DNA from: Melampsora larici-populina 98AG31
Taxonomy: Eukaryota > Basidiomycota > Pucciniomycetes > Pucciniales > Melampsoraceae
Assembly: GCF_000204055.1 (NCBI RefSeq)
Contig: NW_006768770.1
Coordinates: 536,195-600,194, forward strand
Reading direction: 5' to 3'
DNA length: 64,000 nucleotides
Part shown: piece by piece, positions 22,512-34,477 of the stretch
Position numbering within the stretch: the stretch's first letter is position 1
Layout of the letters: the number at the start of each line of letters is the position of its first letter
Notes under the pieces: generated by a model
The model's input: only the letters and a program-made list of their open reading frames with translations
Told to the model about the DNA's origin: nothing
The model's database searches: none
Made by a program: the position numbers and the translations under genes

Positions 22512-22975
22512 ACCGTTGACTATCAAAGTGGTACCTAAACCTAAGTTCAATAGATTCAACAATGGCTTTGATTGCAATCAAATGAAGTAAAGGAATCCAA
22601 ATCAATCGGTTTTTGGAGGATAAGTTAATCAATTAATCCAGGTTTTCTAATCTATAGATATACAAAGAAAGAGGAAATGAATGTTAGTAATTGAGTCAAT
22701 TTGAGGAAAAGGGAAGAGATTGATTGACCTGGTTTGGAATTGACAGATAGCTTGACATGATTTGAAAATCCGATCGATCTTGGATTAGTTGAATCGATTG
22801 AATCTTATATTGGTGATGGCCATTGAAGTTCTTCTTCAAATGCGTAAATCAAATCACTTGAAAGAAAGAAAAGAGATTCAATCAAAATTCAAAATTAATA
22901 TTTTGGATATCATCATATATATCATCATAACACTAAAGGCACAACCCAGTTTCTCGGCAAAACTGGATTAAACCC

Positions 22976-23956
22976 TTAAGCCCTTAACAAGCTGTACACC
23001 TAAGACTCCAACCCCTTAGGCTCAGCTGTTCCAGACCCCACCTCTCTTCATGGCCTGTCAAACCACTTTGAGTTATAGATGATCTCTTTTTCTTCCAGTT
23101 GTATAACAAACTAATTTGTGCCTCTCATCTTTCCTGTTTATCAACGATATCACAATATGGTAAAACAGAGAATAACAAAGAATCCAACTTCAACTTCAAA
23201 TTCACAACAATCAAATTGTAAGTTTTCAATTTCTCATTCTCATAATCAGAACATACCAGAAGGAGCAAACTAACGATAACCTTTCTTTTGACAGCTAAAT
23301 CACCAAATCAAACCCAACCAAGTACCAGAAGATATTCATCACAAGTTAAAAACCAATTCAAAGTCAATCAGAATCAAATCTAAATTCAGAAGAAGAAGAA
23401 AACATACCTCCTTCACCTTCATCAGATCATTATCAAAAGAAATCTGAATAAATAAATAATTATATCTAAAAAACCAATTCAAACACGTAAAACTTCAATA
23501 AAAAAACCTAAAACTTGATTAAAACTAATCAAAAGCCAAAACAAAATCAAGCTCAAGAAAATGATCATGATCATGATGGAAGGTGTAAGGAGTGATAGAG
23601 AATTAGGAAATCAAGTGAGATCAGATTATATCCTTTCACACGATAATGATCTCTTTAGTTACTCTTTTTCTTAGCTAATTCTCTTGAAAATTGTTCCTTG
23701 ATCTAGCTCATTGAAGCGACAGCATGATAGTTGAATGCAACAGCTGGATCAATTTGAGACTACCATCAAAGCTGCTACCAACACGCAACGCCAATGGCGA
23801 GCTTGTGTGACCACAAAACAATGTGAAGTAGAATCAGCACAAGAGACAGCGAGTGGGCTACAAAAACAGATCAATTCTCTAAAGCAAACAGCCTCCTTAT
23901 CTGAAACTTTGTCTACATCAATAACCAAACATAAACAAGCTGTCAATCGGGCATAG
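22976..23956. other. AT-rich stretch with no supportable gene
   Basis: A short Gln/Thr/Ser-rich frame at 23735-23956 immediately precedes the acetyltransferase remnant but resembles no known N-terminus of that family. Confidence 0.3.
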
Positions 23957-24690
23957 AACCAGATTATTTTGGACCAGATGAAAGAAGAGTATTTTTGGCT
24001 GATTTGTTTGGGATTCAATTAGATGATATTAAAAATAAACCAATCAAAATCGAACCTCAATTTTATTGTGATTATGTAAGTCTTCTTTTGATTGGAAATA
24101 GTTTGTTTTATGATTGGTTACTTATTTTGTGGCTTTGCACTCTCAAAGGTCCTGTAAGTTGAAAGTAATCGACTTGTGCTTTGACTTTAGGGTCATACGA
24201 TGTACTAATTTACATTTTGACTTTAAACTTCATCGATCGAACAGTTTTACTTTTACTCTAACTTCAATTGTTACATCTTGGCTTGCGCGGCTGTAAGTTA
24301 TCTCTTCTTTTGATGATTTCTTTTGTGATCTTGTTCTGATTTGATTCTTGAATCTTTCAAAGGTCACTTTTGGTAGTCGAGTGATCGTGGGATCCACTGT
24401 CCAAATGTAAGCTTTGAATCACTCCTATATACCTTCTCCGTCATCTATACTTAACGATTAGATCTTACCTTTTCAAAGATGTGCTGGTACTCACTCTACC
24501 GACGTAGCTGCATGAAAAAAAAGGCTTAGAGAGAGCTTATCCTATCCCTGTAGGAGATGACGTATGGATTGGAGGTGGTGTGATCATACTAGGTGTATGA
24601 AGATGAAAATTCAAATCAAACCAATTCAAACAAAGAAGCTATAGCAGGAGGACTCGTGCTCTTGATCAATTGCATTCTAAGAGTTAGTCC
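23957..24690 (+). pseudogene. maltose/galactoside O-acetyltransferase (left-handed beta-helix), decayed
   Basis: Exon pieces in family order: PDYFGPDERRVFLADLFGIQ ... IEPQFYCDYG (about 23957-24075, ending at a GTAAGT donor), a short exon near 24182-24293, VTFGSRVIVGSTVQM (24362-24416), then AGTHSTDVAA (from about 24480) and GLERAYPIPVGDDVWIGGGVIILG (to 24595). The FRCDYG-type motif, the THxxD region and the IGDNVWIGGGV signature identify the hexapeptide-repeat acetyltransferase that transfers acetyl from acetyl-CoA to sugars. Damage: a TGA where the family has Arg (CGA to TGA) and a frameshift in the following A-run (about 24515). Introns are retained, so it is a genomic, not a processed, copy. 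Confidence 0.7.
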
Positions 24691-24704
24691 ATTTTTCCCC
24701 TCAA

Positions 24705-26590
24705 TAAGCTCGCTCTGATGATTAACATAGATATTTGTCCCTTTTGGGCAATACTGTCGTGGTTGTAACAATAGTATAGATAAAGATGAAGCCATGGATT
24801 ACCTCGCCAAGCCCGCAGCCAACCTTAATAGATGATTCTCAATGTTTTGATCAATGTCAAAGGGCAATGAACCAAAAGTTCCTGAAATCGTTACACCTCA
24901 AGAGTCCACAACCTCAACTGATGTTGTATCCCCAGAACCACACTCATCCTTTACCATCTCCAGCTAACGCATATGTCAATCCTTATAAACTCACCATGTT
25001 TCATGACCTCAAAGGTAAAACATCCAAAGATCAAAATGAAAAGTATCCTGTAGTTCATGTTGATGGGAAGATCAACAAATTCAATTGTTTGTCAAATTTC
25101 TTTTCTTTTTTTTTCCAAATTTGAATAATTTTTTGTATAAAAGAAAATTCTAATGAAGGATTCTTTTTTCTTCTTCTAGATACGCTCCTAATGATATACT
25201 TACTCATCCTTTTTGTTCACCTGCTCTTGTCCCAAGTTTGGGTGGTTTACCACCTTTGTTTATTGTTTGTTTATCCTATTTCAAGATGATAATTGTAATG
25301 AATAGCTCACTTCTATCATGTTGTCTTTTTGTTTTCTTTAGATTGCTGGTGATAATGAAGTTTTGCGTGACGAAATCATTTATGTGAGTTTTTCTCTTAC
25401 TTTTCTCATTGAGGTGTGAAGTTTATTTTTTTAATTCAGCCTTGATGTTAGGTTGCTCATCGAGTTGCGCAACCGGATCAATATCTGTTAAGAGACAATT
25501 TGTTAAATGCTCATCCTGATTGAAAGGCAAAAGCTGCTCTTTATCCACCTATGAAAGTTCACTTACAAGTTTATGGTCAGTTTTGGTAGGTTTTCTTGCT
25601 TAATTGGTACGCTTGAGTTGCTCATACTCTTTCTGTCTATTTATGAATGTAGTAGATGATATGTGTCATGGTCAGTGTCTATCTTTTTGTTTCATCTAAT
25701 CAGATCAAAGAACTCATTAGACCGTCCTTGACATTTTTGTCTTTTCAGTTTTACCAATGTTCTCATGCGCTCTACCTGCCAAGTATTGCTACAGAGCAAT
25801 TAATTTTGTAACAAGTGCTTCCAAGCCTAAAGTCAGCTTGTCATCTGCTTGTTCTCCCCAATCATCTATAGATGGGATCACCCCTTTGGCAAACCCTTTG
25901 ACTGCACATCCTGCTTCCATTTCTGGAGCTGGTCCTTCATCGGGTTCGGCTCACCCTACCCCTTCACCCACTGTGGTGGTATCATTGCAATCTGATACAC
26001 CTGAAGCCCAATCATCAGAACTCAGATTTGAGAAACCAACAGGGTCCTTAACTCTCATGATTCCGGGAGCCAAAGCAAGCTCTTCAGCAAATGCTTGTGC
26101 ATCTTTATCAACCTCACCTGAAGGACAAGCACCATCCACCTGGGGAAGGATTACTGGAGGGTCTCATGATACACATTGATCAAGTGTAGGACATAGCGGA
26201 GGAAATTAAGAAGTCCAATTGATTCATCGTTCAATTTCAAGTAATGTAATCAACAACAAAGGAAAAGAAACCCAAATGATAATATGGTAAGAGAAAGAGT
26301 TGATGTGAATGGAAAGATTCAAAAATTAGAAGATGAAACCAATTTGAATGGGTTATGGTTGGATAAAGAATTGATTGGAGTGATTCAGGAAGGACCTGTT
26401 AGAAGATGGGCAAAAAGAAAAGAGATTTGGAATCATAAGTCAAGTGCAAGAAGGTTTTTCTTTCCCCATGCTCTCAGGGAAATTTGAATCTTTGAATTTC
26501 TTACTCTTTTTTTGGAATTTAGATTTATGAAACTTCATAAAAAGATTCAGTTTCAAAGAGATCATCATGTTAAGAGATGAACAGAGTAAG
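24705..26590 (+). pseudogene. fungal alpha/beta-hydrolase (HSL-like lipase/esterase), decayed, C-terminal two-thirds
   Basis: Ordered pieces: MDYLAKPAANLN (24793 on), ...VHVDGKINKFN, then across an intron YAPNDILTHPFCSPALVPSLGG, IIAGDNEVLRDEIIY, VAHRVAQPDQYLLRDNLLNA, KVHLQVYG, and PAKYCYRAINFV (25775 on). A Ser/Pro-rich linker follows, then MVRERVDVNGKIQKLE...IGVIQEGPVRRW (26284-26400). This matches the C-terminal layout of a basidiomycete abhydrolase_3 lipase. The HGG and GDSAGG part is not visible upstream. A TGA replaces an expected Arg (HPD*KAKAALYPP, about 25521). It lies directly behind the acetyltransferase remnant on the same strand. Confidence 0.65.
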
Positions 26591-28381
26591 TCATTTCTCT
26601 TTCTTAAACAAATAAAGATCGAATCTATTTACTTTTTGTGTTTTTGTTTTACATAGAGAACATTGAGAAAGAGTTAAAGAAAGAAGAAAATCAGCTTTAC
26701 CTCACATTAATCAACATCAAAGACAAGAAATCAAACAAAGTGTAATTACATGTAATTCAATAGATAATTTAAGAAAGGTTAAATGAGTGGACCTATGTTT
26801 GGCAAAAGTTTTGCAAATTACCTTAAGCAAAGATATTTCCTCATCAAAACCAATCTACGCAATCAACATATCTCCGAATTTCACTTTATCAAGTTGCTAT
26901 TGATCACAACACTGCATCCACCAGAGAGGCTCTCAAAACCAAGAACATCACCCACTACAAAGGGGCCCCTTTGTAGTACATTGCACTCTTGATGTCAAGA
27001 ATGTCTCTGGCGGAAGCAGTGGAAGGGACTGAGTTATGGATTCAGACAGTATTCTTTATTTTTTGATCCATAATTTCAGCTGATCAAATCTTTGATTGAA
27101 AATGTGCACAATGTCCTTTGCTGGGAGAAAGGTAAAAGTTGAGTTTCTCAACTCATCTCTCCACTGCAATCAATCTTGCATCCTGAATGAGCTCTGATTT
27201 CAATTGAATCTAACTCAGATTCCCACACAAGCAACATCCAATATTCAAAGCTTCTGGATATCAAGTCATTCAGAGGTGAATCTCATTCATATCATATCTG
27301 AAGATTGCTAATATTGAAGTCCTTTGCATTTTCATGATCTATCTGTCTCCAACTGCTATTCAAGATATAGGATATACAATAGCTATAGAATTAGCTCAAC
27401 AAGGGATATGAGGAGTCTTGATCATAGGAAGCAATCAAAAGGTCAATAAGTCAGTAAGTGGTCAAGTCGTAAAATCTGGCATTCAGCACATTGGACATGC
27501 ATTTCTACACACCTTTTGCAGCATTCTGGATTTGGCTCTTGAGATTGAAGTTTGCTTTTCAATTGGTGATGATTCAATCATGAATGAATGTATTTGCTCA
27601 CCTTCAAAAGCAACAATGGCAGAGACAACAGATGGAGTTTTTTCAAAACCGCAATTCAGAAGCATGAGAGAAATTGGCCAATGGAGACTATGAAGGGGTT
27701 GATTTGGAGAGTAGTACAGTAGGATCAACAATTTGGCATCTTTAATGCGGCGCCCGCCGCCCAAGCTGCTAGTGATGTTATTAATGCAGAGAGTTGTATT
27801 GAATTGCTCTTCTTCCACACTTTGATCAAGAACAGTATCAAGAAACTTGAAAATAAAAATCAGATACAGAACTTAGAAGCAATGTTACTTGATCAGAGAT
27901 ACCAGATTTGAGTTTCAATAGAATTTGACCGGCAGTGGGTGTTTCATGTGTTTGTGATGAATCAGCTAGATCATCAGTTATTTCCAGCAGTCTCTCTCAA
28001 ATGTGTTGAGGCTTGAAAACAGAATTAAATTGAAGATAATTGTTGCAACTGAAGCCCTCAGTCAATTCAGATGTTTACAAAAACTCACAAACATTTTGGA
28101 CATTTCTTTCAAACAATGAGTTTTTTGTGGAGTAATGCTGAGCAGTGAAATTCACAGCAATCAAGTTTTCAACTGATACATTAGCTGGCTCTGATTGACT
28201 CTGATCTTTCTTTTTGTTTCCTTTGTTGTATCTATCATCTTTTTCAAGATGAATCATTCAGATTTGAAGTAGAGGTTGTTATTTGAAATGTCTAGAGGTG
28301 TGATTTAAATTGTAAACACTTTACAAAATACAAATCAGCTTTAGAGGATGTCTGAGAGTCATATTAAGTGAAGGCTCAATT
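26591..28381. other. unassigned DNA around the right GC-rich inverted repeat
   Basis: Short frames only, for example 27418-27693 (+) with no known domain. One stretch at about 26840-27000 reads like exon sequence (STREALKTKNITHYKGAP) but cannot be assigned. Confidence 0.3.
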
Positions 28382-29439
28382 CACAGGGGCAAAAATTGAT
28401 GCTCACAACTATGTGAGTGTTGAAATGTTCCTGTTTTGTTCCCATTTGTTTCCAATTTGTTTCCAATTTGTTTCCAATTTGTTTCCCTTTTCTTTCTGCT
28501 TGTCAGCTGATTACGTGATCATCAGGAACTGAGCAGACAAACTAAGCCTTCCTCAGCCTTTATTCCTGAGCAAAGAAGTCTGAGGAAGGGCTGATACATC
28601 TGCTCAGCTGATCCTGAGCGGCATTCCCTGGTTCAATAAGTTCCAAGGAATGCCACTAATGTATAGCTTAGGGGCTGAGCTGAACTGAGTATTCCCTTAG
28701 CTAAGTCTCTGAAGCATCCCCCAGACGGATCACAGAGCGTCAAGCTTGCCTCAAGCTTCATGGCTCCGGAATGAAGCCTGAGGCCCGTCTGCTTGTTCAA
28801 GGAACTCACTGCTCATTGGCTGAGGGGCTGCTCAGCTAGTCCTCAGGGGCATTCCTAGCCGGATCAGAAGGATCCAAAGGATGTCACTGAGGTTTGGCTG
28901 AGGGGCTGCTCAGTTGATCTCAGCCCCTCAGTGTGAAAAACTTCATCCGGGGATATCACTGAGAATTAGCTGAGCAACTGAGATAAACTGAGCAGATGGG
29001 ATGGCACTTTTATCAGGCTTCATTCCTTAGCAAGGAAGTCTGAGGGAATTCTGGCCCATCAGTGATCCAGTCAGGGGATGCTACTGAGTATTTGCTGAGC
29101 AGCTCAAATGGGACGCCCCTGTGCATGCTTCTTCACTGAGAAATGAAGCCTCAGGAAGTTATAGTTCATGTGCTCATCTTCATTTTGAACAAATTGCTGA
29201 GTATTCAGTGACCCATGAGCTGATCCTGAGTACTCATCGGAAATCAGTTATTGCTCATCCAAGATGGAAATGAGCCTTCTCAACAAATGTCAAGTAAAAT
29301 ATGAGCACCACAGGCTGATCACCGGAACACAACCAAGATTTTGAATTGAATCAATCTGAAAGAAAACAAATCTTTTTTGGAGAATTCCAAAAAGTCTACA
29401 ACGCTCACATGTATGTGAGTATCTATTTTGGCCCCTGTG
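28382..29439. mobile_element. 1058-bp MITE with 41-bp imperfect TIRs
   Basis: Ends are CACAGGGGCAAAA... and ...TTTTGGCCCCTGTG, with about 41-bp imperfect terminal inverted repeats. Each TIR contains its own palindrome CTCACA-nnnn-TGTGAG. Flanked by ATT on both sides (28379-28381, 29440-29442), a 3-bp target duplication as made by PIF/Harbinger transposases. No coding capacity. The interior (28500-29240) is crowded with CTGAG/CTCAG and GCTGAGC/GCTCAGC motifs and has a higher GC content than its flanks. Confidence 0.75.
28444..28487. repeat. 11-bp tandem repeat (ATTTGTTTCCA)x4
   Basis: Four consecutive copies, the last ending CCC, inside the MITE. Confidence 0.9.
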
Positions 29440-29719
29440 ATTGTAATGTGATGAAGATAGAGTTTATTGGGACCCATGAAAGGGCTTTGTGGTGTTTAAG
29501 TAAAGCTATTTTATCAACCATTATGAATTGCCAGTCCAAAGTTTGTTGATTTGAATTCAGAGGGTATAGGAAAGAAACAATCAATGTCAATCAACAATCT
29601 CAATCAAATATACTGGCTTGGTGTCAGCTTTTGTAAACACAGGGTAGATAAGAAACGGCCACTGAAACGTACCAATCATTATTGTAAATGGCAAAGTTTG
29701 GGATTTGTCGGGATTGCCA
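29440..29719. other. spacer between MITE and copia LTR
   Basis: No ORF or structure supported. Confidence 0.4.
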
Positions 29720-30191
29720 TGTTGGTCCGCTGCCAGGGCACTCAATCCTCAAACAGTCACATTCACCAACTTGCCATCTCAACCAGTTCAACCACCATCT
29801 CAATCTGATCAGTTGGTCATTCAGGACAAGACCTAGACCAGCAAGGCCGGCTAGGCAGGGATAGCTGATTCATTACGGTTCAGGCTGAGAACACATGTTG
29901 TACACCATAGATCATACATATATATACTATGTTTCCACTCACTATTGTTGTTCTCTTTTCCTCACCGATTCCATCTCATCCTTGCTTGCAGCTGCTCCTT
30001 GTTTTACTTCGTCACATCTTGTTGTCTCACTCGTGATCACTGACATAGCTCACTTATCAGGTATGCACTGCAATCTATATAGACCGATTCCATCTCATCC
30101 TTGCTCGCACCGCTGCTCCTTGTTTTACTTTGTCACATCTTGTTGTCTCACTCGTGATCACTGACATAGCTCACTTATCAGTTCGCTGACA
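29720..30191 (+). repeat. probable 5' LTR of truncated copia
   Basis: Ends ...GCTGACA at 30191, directly before the primer site. The start is placed at TGTTGGTCC (29720) by the TGT...ACA rule only, since no second LTR exists to confirm it. It contains a nearly identical 96-98 bp tandem-like duplication (29965-30060 and 30084-30181, CCGATTCCATCTCATCC ... CTCACTTATCAG). Confidence 0.55.
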
Positions 30192-30203
30192 GGTTATGAG
30201 CCC
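30192..30203 (+). promoter_or_regulatory. primer-binding site, anticodon arm of initiator tRNA-Met
   Basis: GGTTATGAGCCC is complementary to GGGCTCATAACC, the conserved anticodon arm of eukaryotic initiator tRNA-Met (CAT anticodon). Drosophila copia is known to prime from an internal half-tRNA of this type. The same site occurs at 46187. Confidence 0.75.
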
Positions 30204-30309
30204 AGCCTAGCGCTATTCATACAACACAAGATTAACATCACTATACAAAAAATAACAGTTTCCTTTGAGCAATTCAGTCCTTGGTCAATTTTTTTTTCTT
30301 CTTGCCATC

Positions 30310-32013
30310 ATGTCCAAAGAAACCTCCTCCCGCGAACAAACCGGAATTCCTCTACTTAAATCTGACAAATTTGCTGTTTGGGAGTTCAAGATGACGACTC
30401 GGCTGCGTGTCCTGAAGGTTTTAAACATTGTTGAATGCAAGGAAATGGCACCAGATCCAGTCACTGATGCCTGGAACGATAGAATCAATCTGGCTCTATC
30501 CAAAATTGTCACCAAGTTGGACGACACCAATACATCCCACGTCTTCAAAAATGTCAACGACCCCGCTGCCATGTGGACAGCCCTCACTTCCCTTCACGCA
30601 TCCTCTTCCCCCGCCAACAAAGCCAAAATCTTTGGGCAATTCTACTCTCTGTCTTGTCCCACTTCTGGAGACCTCAAGACCTTCCTATCTGAGGTTCAAC
30701 TAGTTGATCAACAACTTACTCAAATAGGTTTCAAGGTCGACTCAGAAGTACTGGCTTACTTCACGTTGTTCAAGCTCCCACAAGAACTCGATTCTGTTCG
30801 TTCCGCCCTCCTCTTCGGAGGCAAGGAAGTTACCCTCATGTTTGTACTCGACAGTCTCGATCAAACTTCAACCACTTCCTCTACTCCCACCATCACCGTC
30901 AAAACCGAGTCAGCGCTGGCCGCAATTCCTGAACAAAGTCCTGCAGCTAGTTGCCCTAAGTGTACCCACTGCAAACGCATGGGTCATCTGGTTGAGACCT
31001 GCTATTGCCTGAAGCCCCACCTCAATCCTTGGAACTCTTCGGCGTCTATGGCAGAACAAGTCTACATGGCCTCCGAATCGACCCCGTCTAACCTCACCAT
31101 TCTGGATTCCGGAATGACATCCCACATGTTCAATTCGTTGTCACTCCTTAAAGATCCCCAACCCTGCAATATCAAGATTGGTATAGGTGAATCAGGTTGT
31201 TTCACGACAGCCACCCATATGGCTACTGTCTCTGCTGTTGTTTGTTCAGGTTCGATCCAGCTCGGTCAGGCTCTTTTCATCCCGGAGCTTTCAAGGAACC
31301 TACTCTGTTACAACAGGTTCTTCGAAAAGGGTTACTACATTGGTCCTTCAACTCCTGGTCGTTTCAATCTCACTAACGGCACCCATGTACTCATCAACGG
31401 GACCGTCACCAACCATCTCTTTTATCCGGACATCACCTTTTCTTCGCTAGGAAATTTGGGGTCAGTATCCTTCATCGCTCATAGCATCAAGACTTCCACT
31501 TCCCTTTGGCATAATTGCCTAGGCCATCCTAGCCCCTCTTATCTTTCATCCATTCTCTCTCATGTTGGATCTGGCACAACTGATGAGGTTGTGTGCGCCA
31601 CATGCGCCACATCAAAGGCCCATCGCCTTCCCTTTCCTGGCACTCTTCCCCGCCCATTGGCTACTTTAGATGTTGTCCATTCGGATCTCAGTGGGATAAT
31701 CACACCTCCAACTATCAATGGTTTTTGTTATTATATGAAGATAATTGATGGCTTTACTTCTTATCGGCACATTTTCCTCCTCAGAACCAAAGACAAAGCC
31801 TTCGACAAATTTCAGTCCTATGCGAACAACATGGAAAATTTCCATTCCCACAGAATCAAGAAGCTCGTCTCTGATGGTGGAGGGGAGTATGTCAACAAGG
31901 CTTTCCCTGATTGGCTTTCTAAGAAAGGCATCACCCACCAAGTCACCGCGCCTTACACACCCAAACAGAATGGGGTATCGGAGCGCGGCAACACCATTAA
32001 TTTTCTATCTTGA
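30310..32013 (+). pseudogene. copia Gag-protease-integrase, C-terminally truncated
   Basis: Start chosen at the ATG at 30310 (MSKETSSREQTGIPLL); the in-frame ATG at 30265 adds a hydrophobic, unlikely head. Order: UBN2-type Gag (KFAVWEFKMTTRLR ... AMWTALTSLH), zinc knuckle CTHCKRMGHLVETC, protease motif LDSGMTSH, GAG-pre-integrase (SLWHNCLGHPSPSYLS ... CATCATSKAH), and an integrase core with acidic residues in VVHSDLSG, LVSDGGGEY and NGVSERGN. It then ends within 8 codons (TINFLS*), well short of the RT domain. It is an uninterrupted 567-codon frame, so truncation, not point decay, killed it. Confidence 0.8.
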
Positions 32014-34477
32014 TGATGATGAGAACACTACCAATCCCATTGCTAAGGTTGTAGTCCAGTATCAAAGCTCTCCAGACACCTTAGATGGTAGAAGCACAAG
32101 TAAAAAATGGCCTGTTTGATCCAAAGAAGATCATCAATCCCTTGAATCATCTATGTACTCTGACTTCAATTCCCTTGAGACCTCCCAGGCAATGAATCAA
32201 ATATCCTATTCCTACTAATGACTAGCTGTACTTTCAATGAACAAATCTTATGGTCCTCACAAACACAAACACATCTACATTATCTTTTTATAAACTTGAG
32301 GTTGAGATAATCATTCCAAATCAACAAACAAATTCAACCCTTTTCACTCTCTTTCTAAAACCACAAAACCATTCAATCATTTAAAGATTTGAATCACTTC
32401 CCCCAAATCATAAACTTGGTAGTAGTATAACTCCACTTTCAATAATCTCAACCTCAGAGGGAGAAAGAGGAAAGAATTTTCCCCCCAGGATAGGATGATA
32501 TATGATACAATAAGTTATAATATAAGCAAATCATTTTTGTTGACCAACTTGAAGGTATAAAGAGTTCAATTGGAGATTCTATCTATGAGAATGAGCAAGC
32601 TTTGTGAAAAAGAGAGCTTATGAGAGATCCAGTGAATCTATGGACATGAAATACTTTTTTGATCATTTCTCTCAGTTGACATATATATTATCTCTAAAGC
32701 TTTTCTCAGATCCAACATCCAAAGACTACTGACTACTATATATACCCTCTCATGAGCTCTCTTTTACAATTCTTCAAAGTTTGTTCATTCTCAATACAAT
32801 CTCCAACTCAACTCCTCACATCTTCAAGTTAATCAATAGGAATGAATTGCTTATACTGTAACTGACTGTATCACATATCTAACCACTTGATAATACCAGA
32901 ATCCTTTGATCAATCAATCAATCAAGACACATTGTGATGGCTGGGGATGTAATCCAAATTTGGGATAATTTAGAAATCTCAATCGGAGAGTCTAGCGTTT
33001 CGGCTTTTAAAGCAAATCTCTCAAAGCACGGTTTTATCTCAAGATCGGAGATGTCAAAACGAAAAGAGAGAGAAAGAGAATAATTATTCTGATGAAGAAA
33101 AAGCAAAAACAATCATGAACAACAATGTAATATATATAATAGTAATAATACAATTCAGGTACCGAAAAGGTTCCTGTTCAAACTTGTTCCTGATTACCAA
33201 TCATCTCATCAGTAAATAATAAATTTGTAATGCAACTACCATGTCATGTAAAACCGTTCATAGTAAATATAGTTCCTGACAGATAGCAGTTCATGACACA
33301 CATCCTCTAGTTCATCACTCACAATTTCCAAACATCTCAAACAATCTTCACCCAAACACATCAATCATTTTCTTAAATTTCAATTAATTCAACCACTCAA
33401 TTTCTTTTTGTTTCTTTTTCAAATTAAAGAAAAATTCAATTTTAAATAAAATGAAAATCGAATACGAGACGAGACCAAACCAGACGAGACAACGAGACAC
33501 ACACATTCAAAATAACATAAACTGACTAAATTGATTTTTGGGATGATGATGATGATAATGATGATAGGTGTGGTTCTTGGATCAAGGGAGTCAAACACAA
33601 AAGAAAATTGAAATTAAAAATGAATTATCTAAAATCAGAGATATGATTAAGAAGCAAGTTTTTGAATTCACATTTGGGGTTTTTGTTTTTCTGAAGAAAC
33701 TGATCATCAGCTTTTGATAAATCAATTCACAAAAAAAACAGCAGAGCTAGAGAAGTAAAATAAAAAGACCAAAGACCAATGGTGTATGCAATTTGATATG
33801 ATCCACAAAAAAAACATCATGGAACAAAATGATGGTTTGTGATCAAATGGAGAATGGTAGAGCAGTACTATGTGTTGATAGGAATGATGAAGAGAATGGA
33901 TACATCTAGAGATTCGATTAGCGGGAATGAAGTTATCTAAAATAAGAAACCATTATCAAAACTACTACATCGATCAACATCTTTCATGTAATTCTTTGAG
34001 TTTTTTTTTTGCTTTTTGAGTGGGACGATCAAGAGGAAAAAGGGTTTTTTTTGGGTAGGAAGATGAAATACTGAGAGCAAAAACAAAAAATGAAAAAATG
34101 AAAAAGCTCCAATACACATTTTGTTTGCTTGTCACCAACGACTTGCCACTTTCTGAAAGGTTTTGTCTGAAAAATAAAATGCTGAGTTAACAAGAGGTTT
34201 AAATGTGAAGATTGTGGCGAGTCAAAAACCCTGATTGGAATTGTAAGATAAGACTTCAAGCGTCCTCTATTCACCCCACTAGTATCAACCCATGATGTTT
34301 GTGGAGAAGAAACGAAAAAACTTGTTGTCGATGATGCCGAAATTAACTTTAAAAGGCTCTATACCGATCAGCCACTTGCCCAAAAATTGACACGAAACAA
34401 AACTACATCCATATATCACCATGAAATTGTAAAAAGTCTAGACAAGATATGAGTGGTGGTGATTTGAGAGGTCTTGA
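32014..34477. other. 2.4-kb AT-rich gene-free stretch
   Basis: No exon, TIR or LTR could be supported. A GATGATGATGATGATAATGATG microsatellite lies at about 33543-33566. The right third probably includes the 3' UTR of the minus-strand Nrd1-like gene. Confidence 0.5.

Larger units (their letters stand above)
20119..22975 (-). pseudogene. decayed multi-exon gene, family not recognised
   Basis: Minus-strand exon-like pieces without a continuous frame: an IDLDSF/LIAIKAIVESIELR region (about 22530-22632), KWYFDQILHRLEGHESFIRN (about 22050-22160), ILGHEPWFEF (about 21830), ESQYGPIELIRYSVPLQFG (about 21430-21490), VESCLERCKALAIKEFFGG (about 21050-21110), and a Cys/Glu/Phe repeat region with the stop at 20119. 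Many stops and frame changes intervene. The pieces look like a once real intron-rich fungal gene, not random DNA. Confidence 0.3.
19590..27763. repeat. GC-rich inverted-repeat pair bounding an 8.2-kb AT-rich block
   Basis: TGGGCGGCGGGCGCCGCAT at 19590-19608 is matched by its exact reverse complement at 27745-27763. Similarity extends outward through ACTAGCA-like bases on both sides. The island is conspicuous in AT-rich surroundings. It could be the terminal repeat of a large element, or two copies of a short GC-rich repeat in opposite orientation. No clear target duplication was found. Confidence 0.55.
29720..31990 (+). mobile_element. Ty1/copia element, truncated inside integrase
   Basis: A 5' LTR, a primer site and the gag-protease-integrase part are present. 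Homology stops at about 31990 just after the third catalytic residue of integrase. RT, RNase H and the 3' LTR are absent from the following sequence. Confidence 0.75.

Noticed and set aside
28500..29240. CRISPR-like or satellite array suggested by repeated CTGAG words
   Set aside because: Words are short, irregularly spaced and on both strands. No fixed repeat-spacer unit, and the stretch lies inside a TIR-bounded MITE.
29346..29549. 67-aa plus-strand frame
   Set aside because: Runs across the right TIR of the MITE at 29439 into the flank, so it is not a gene.
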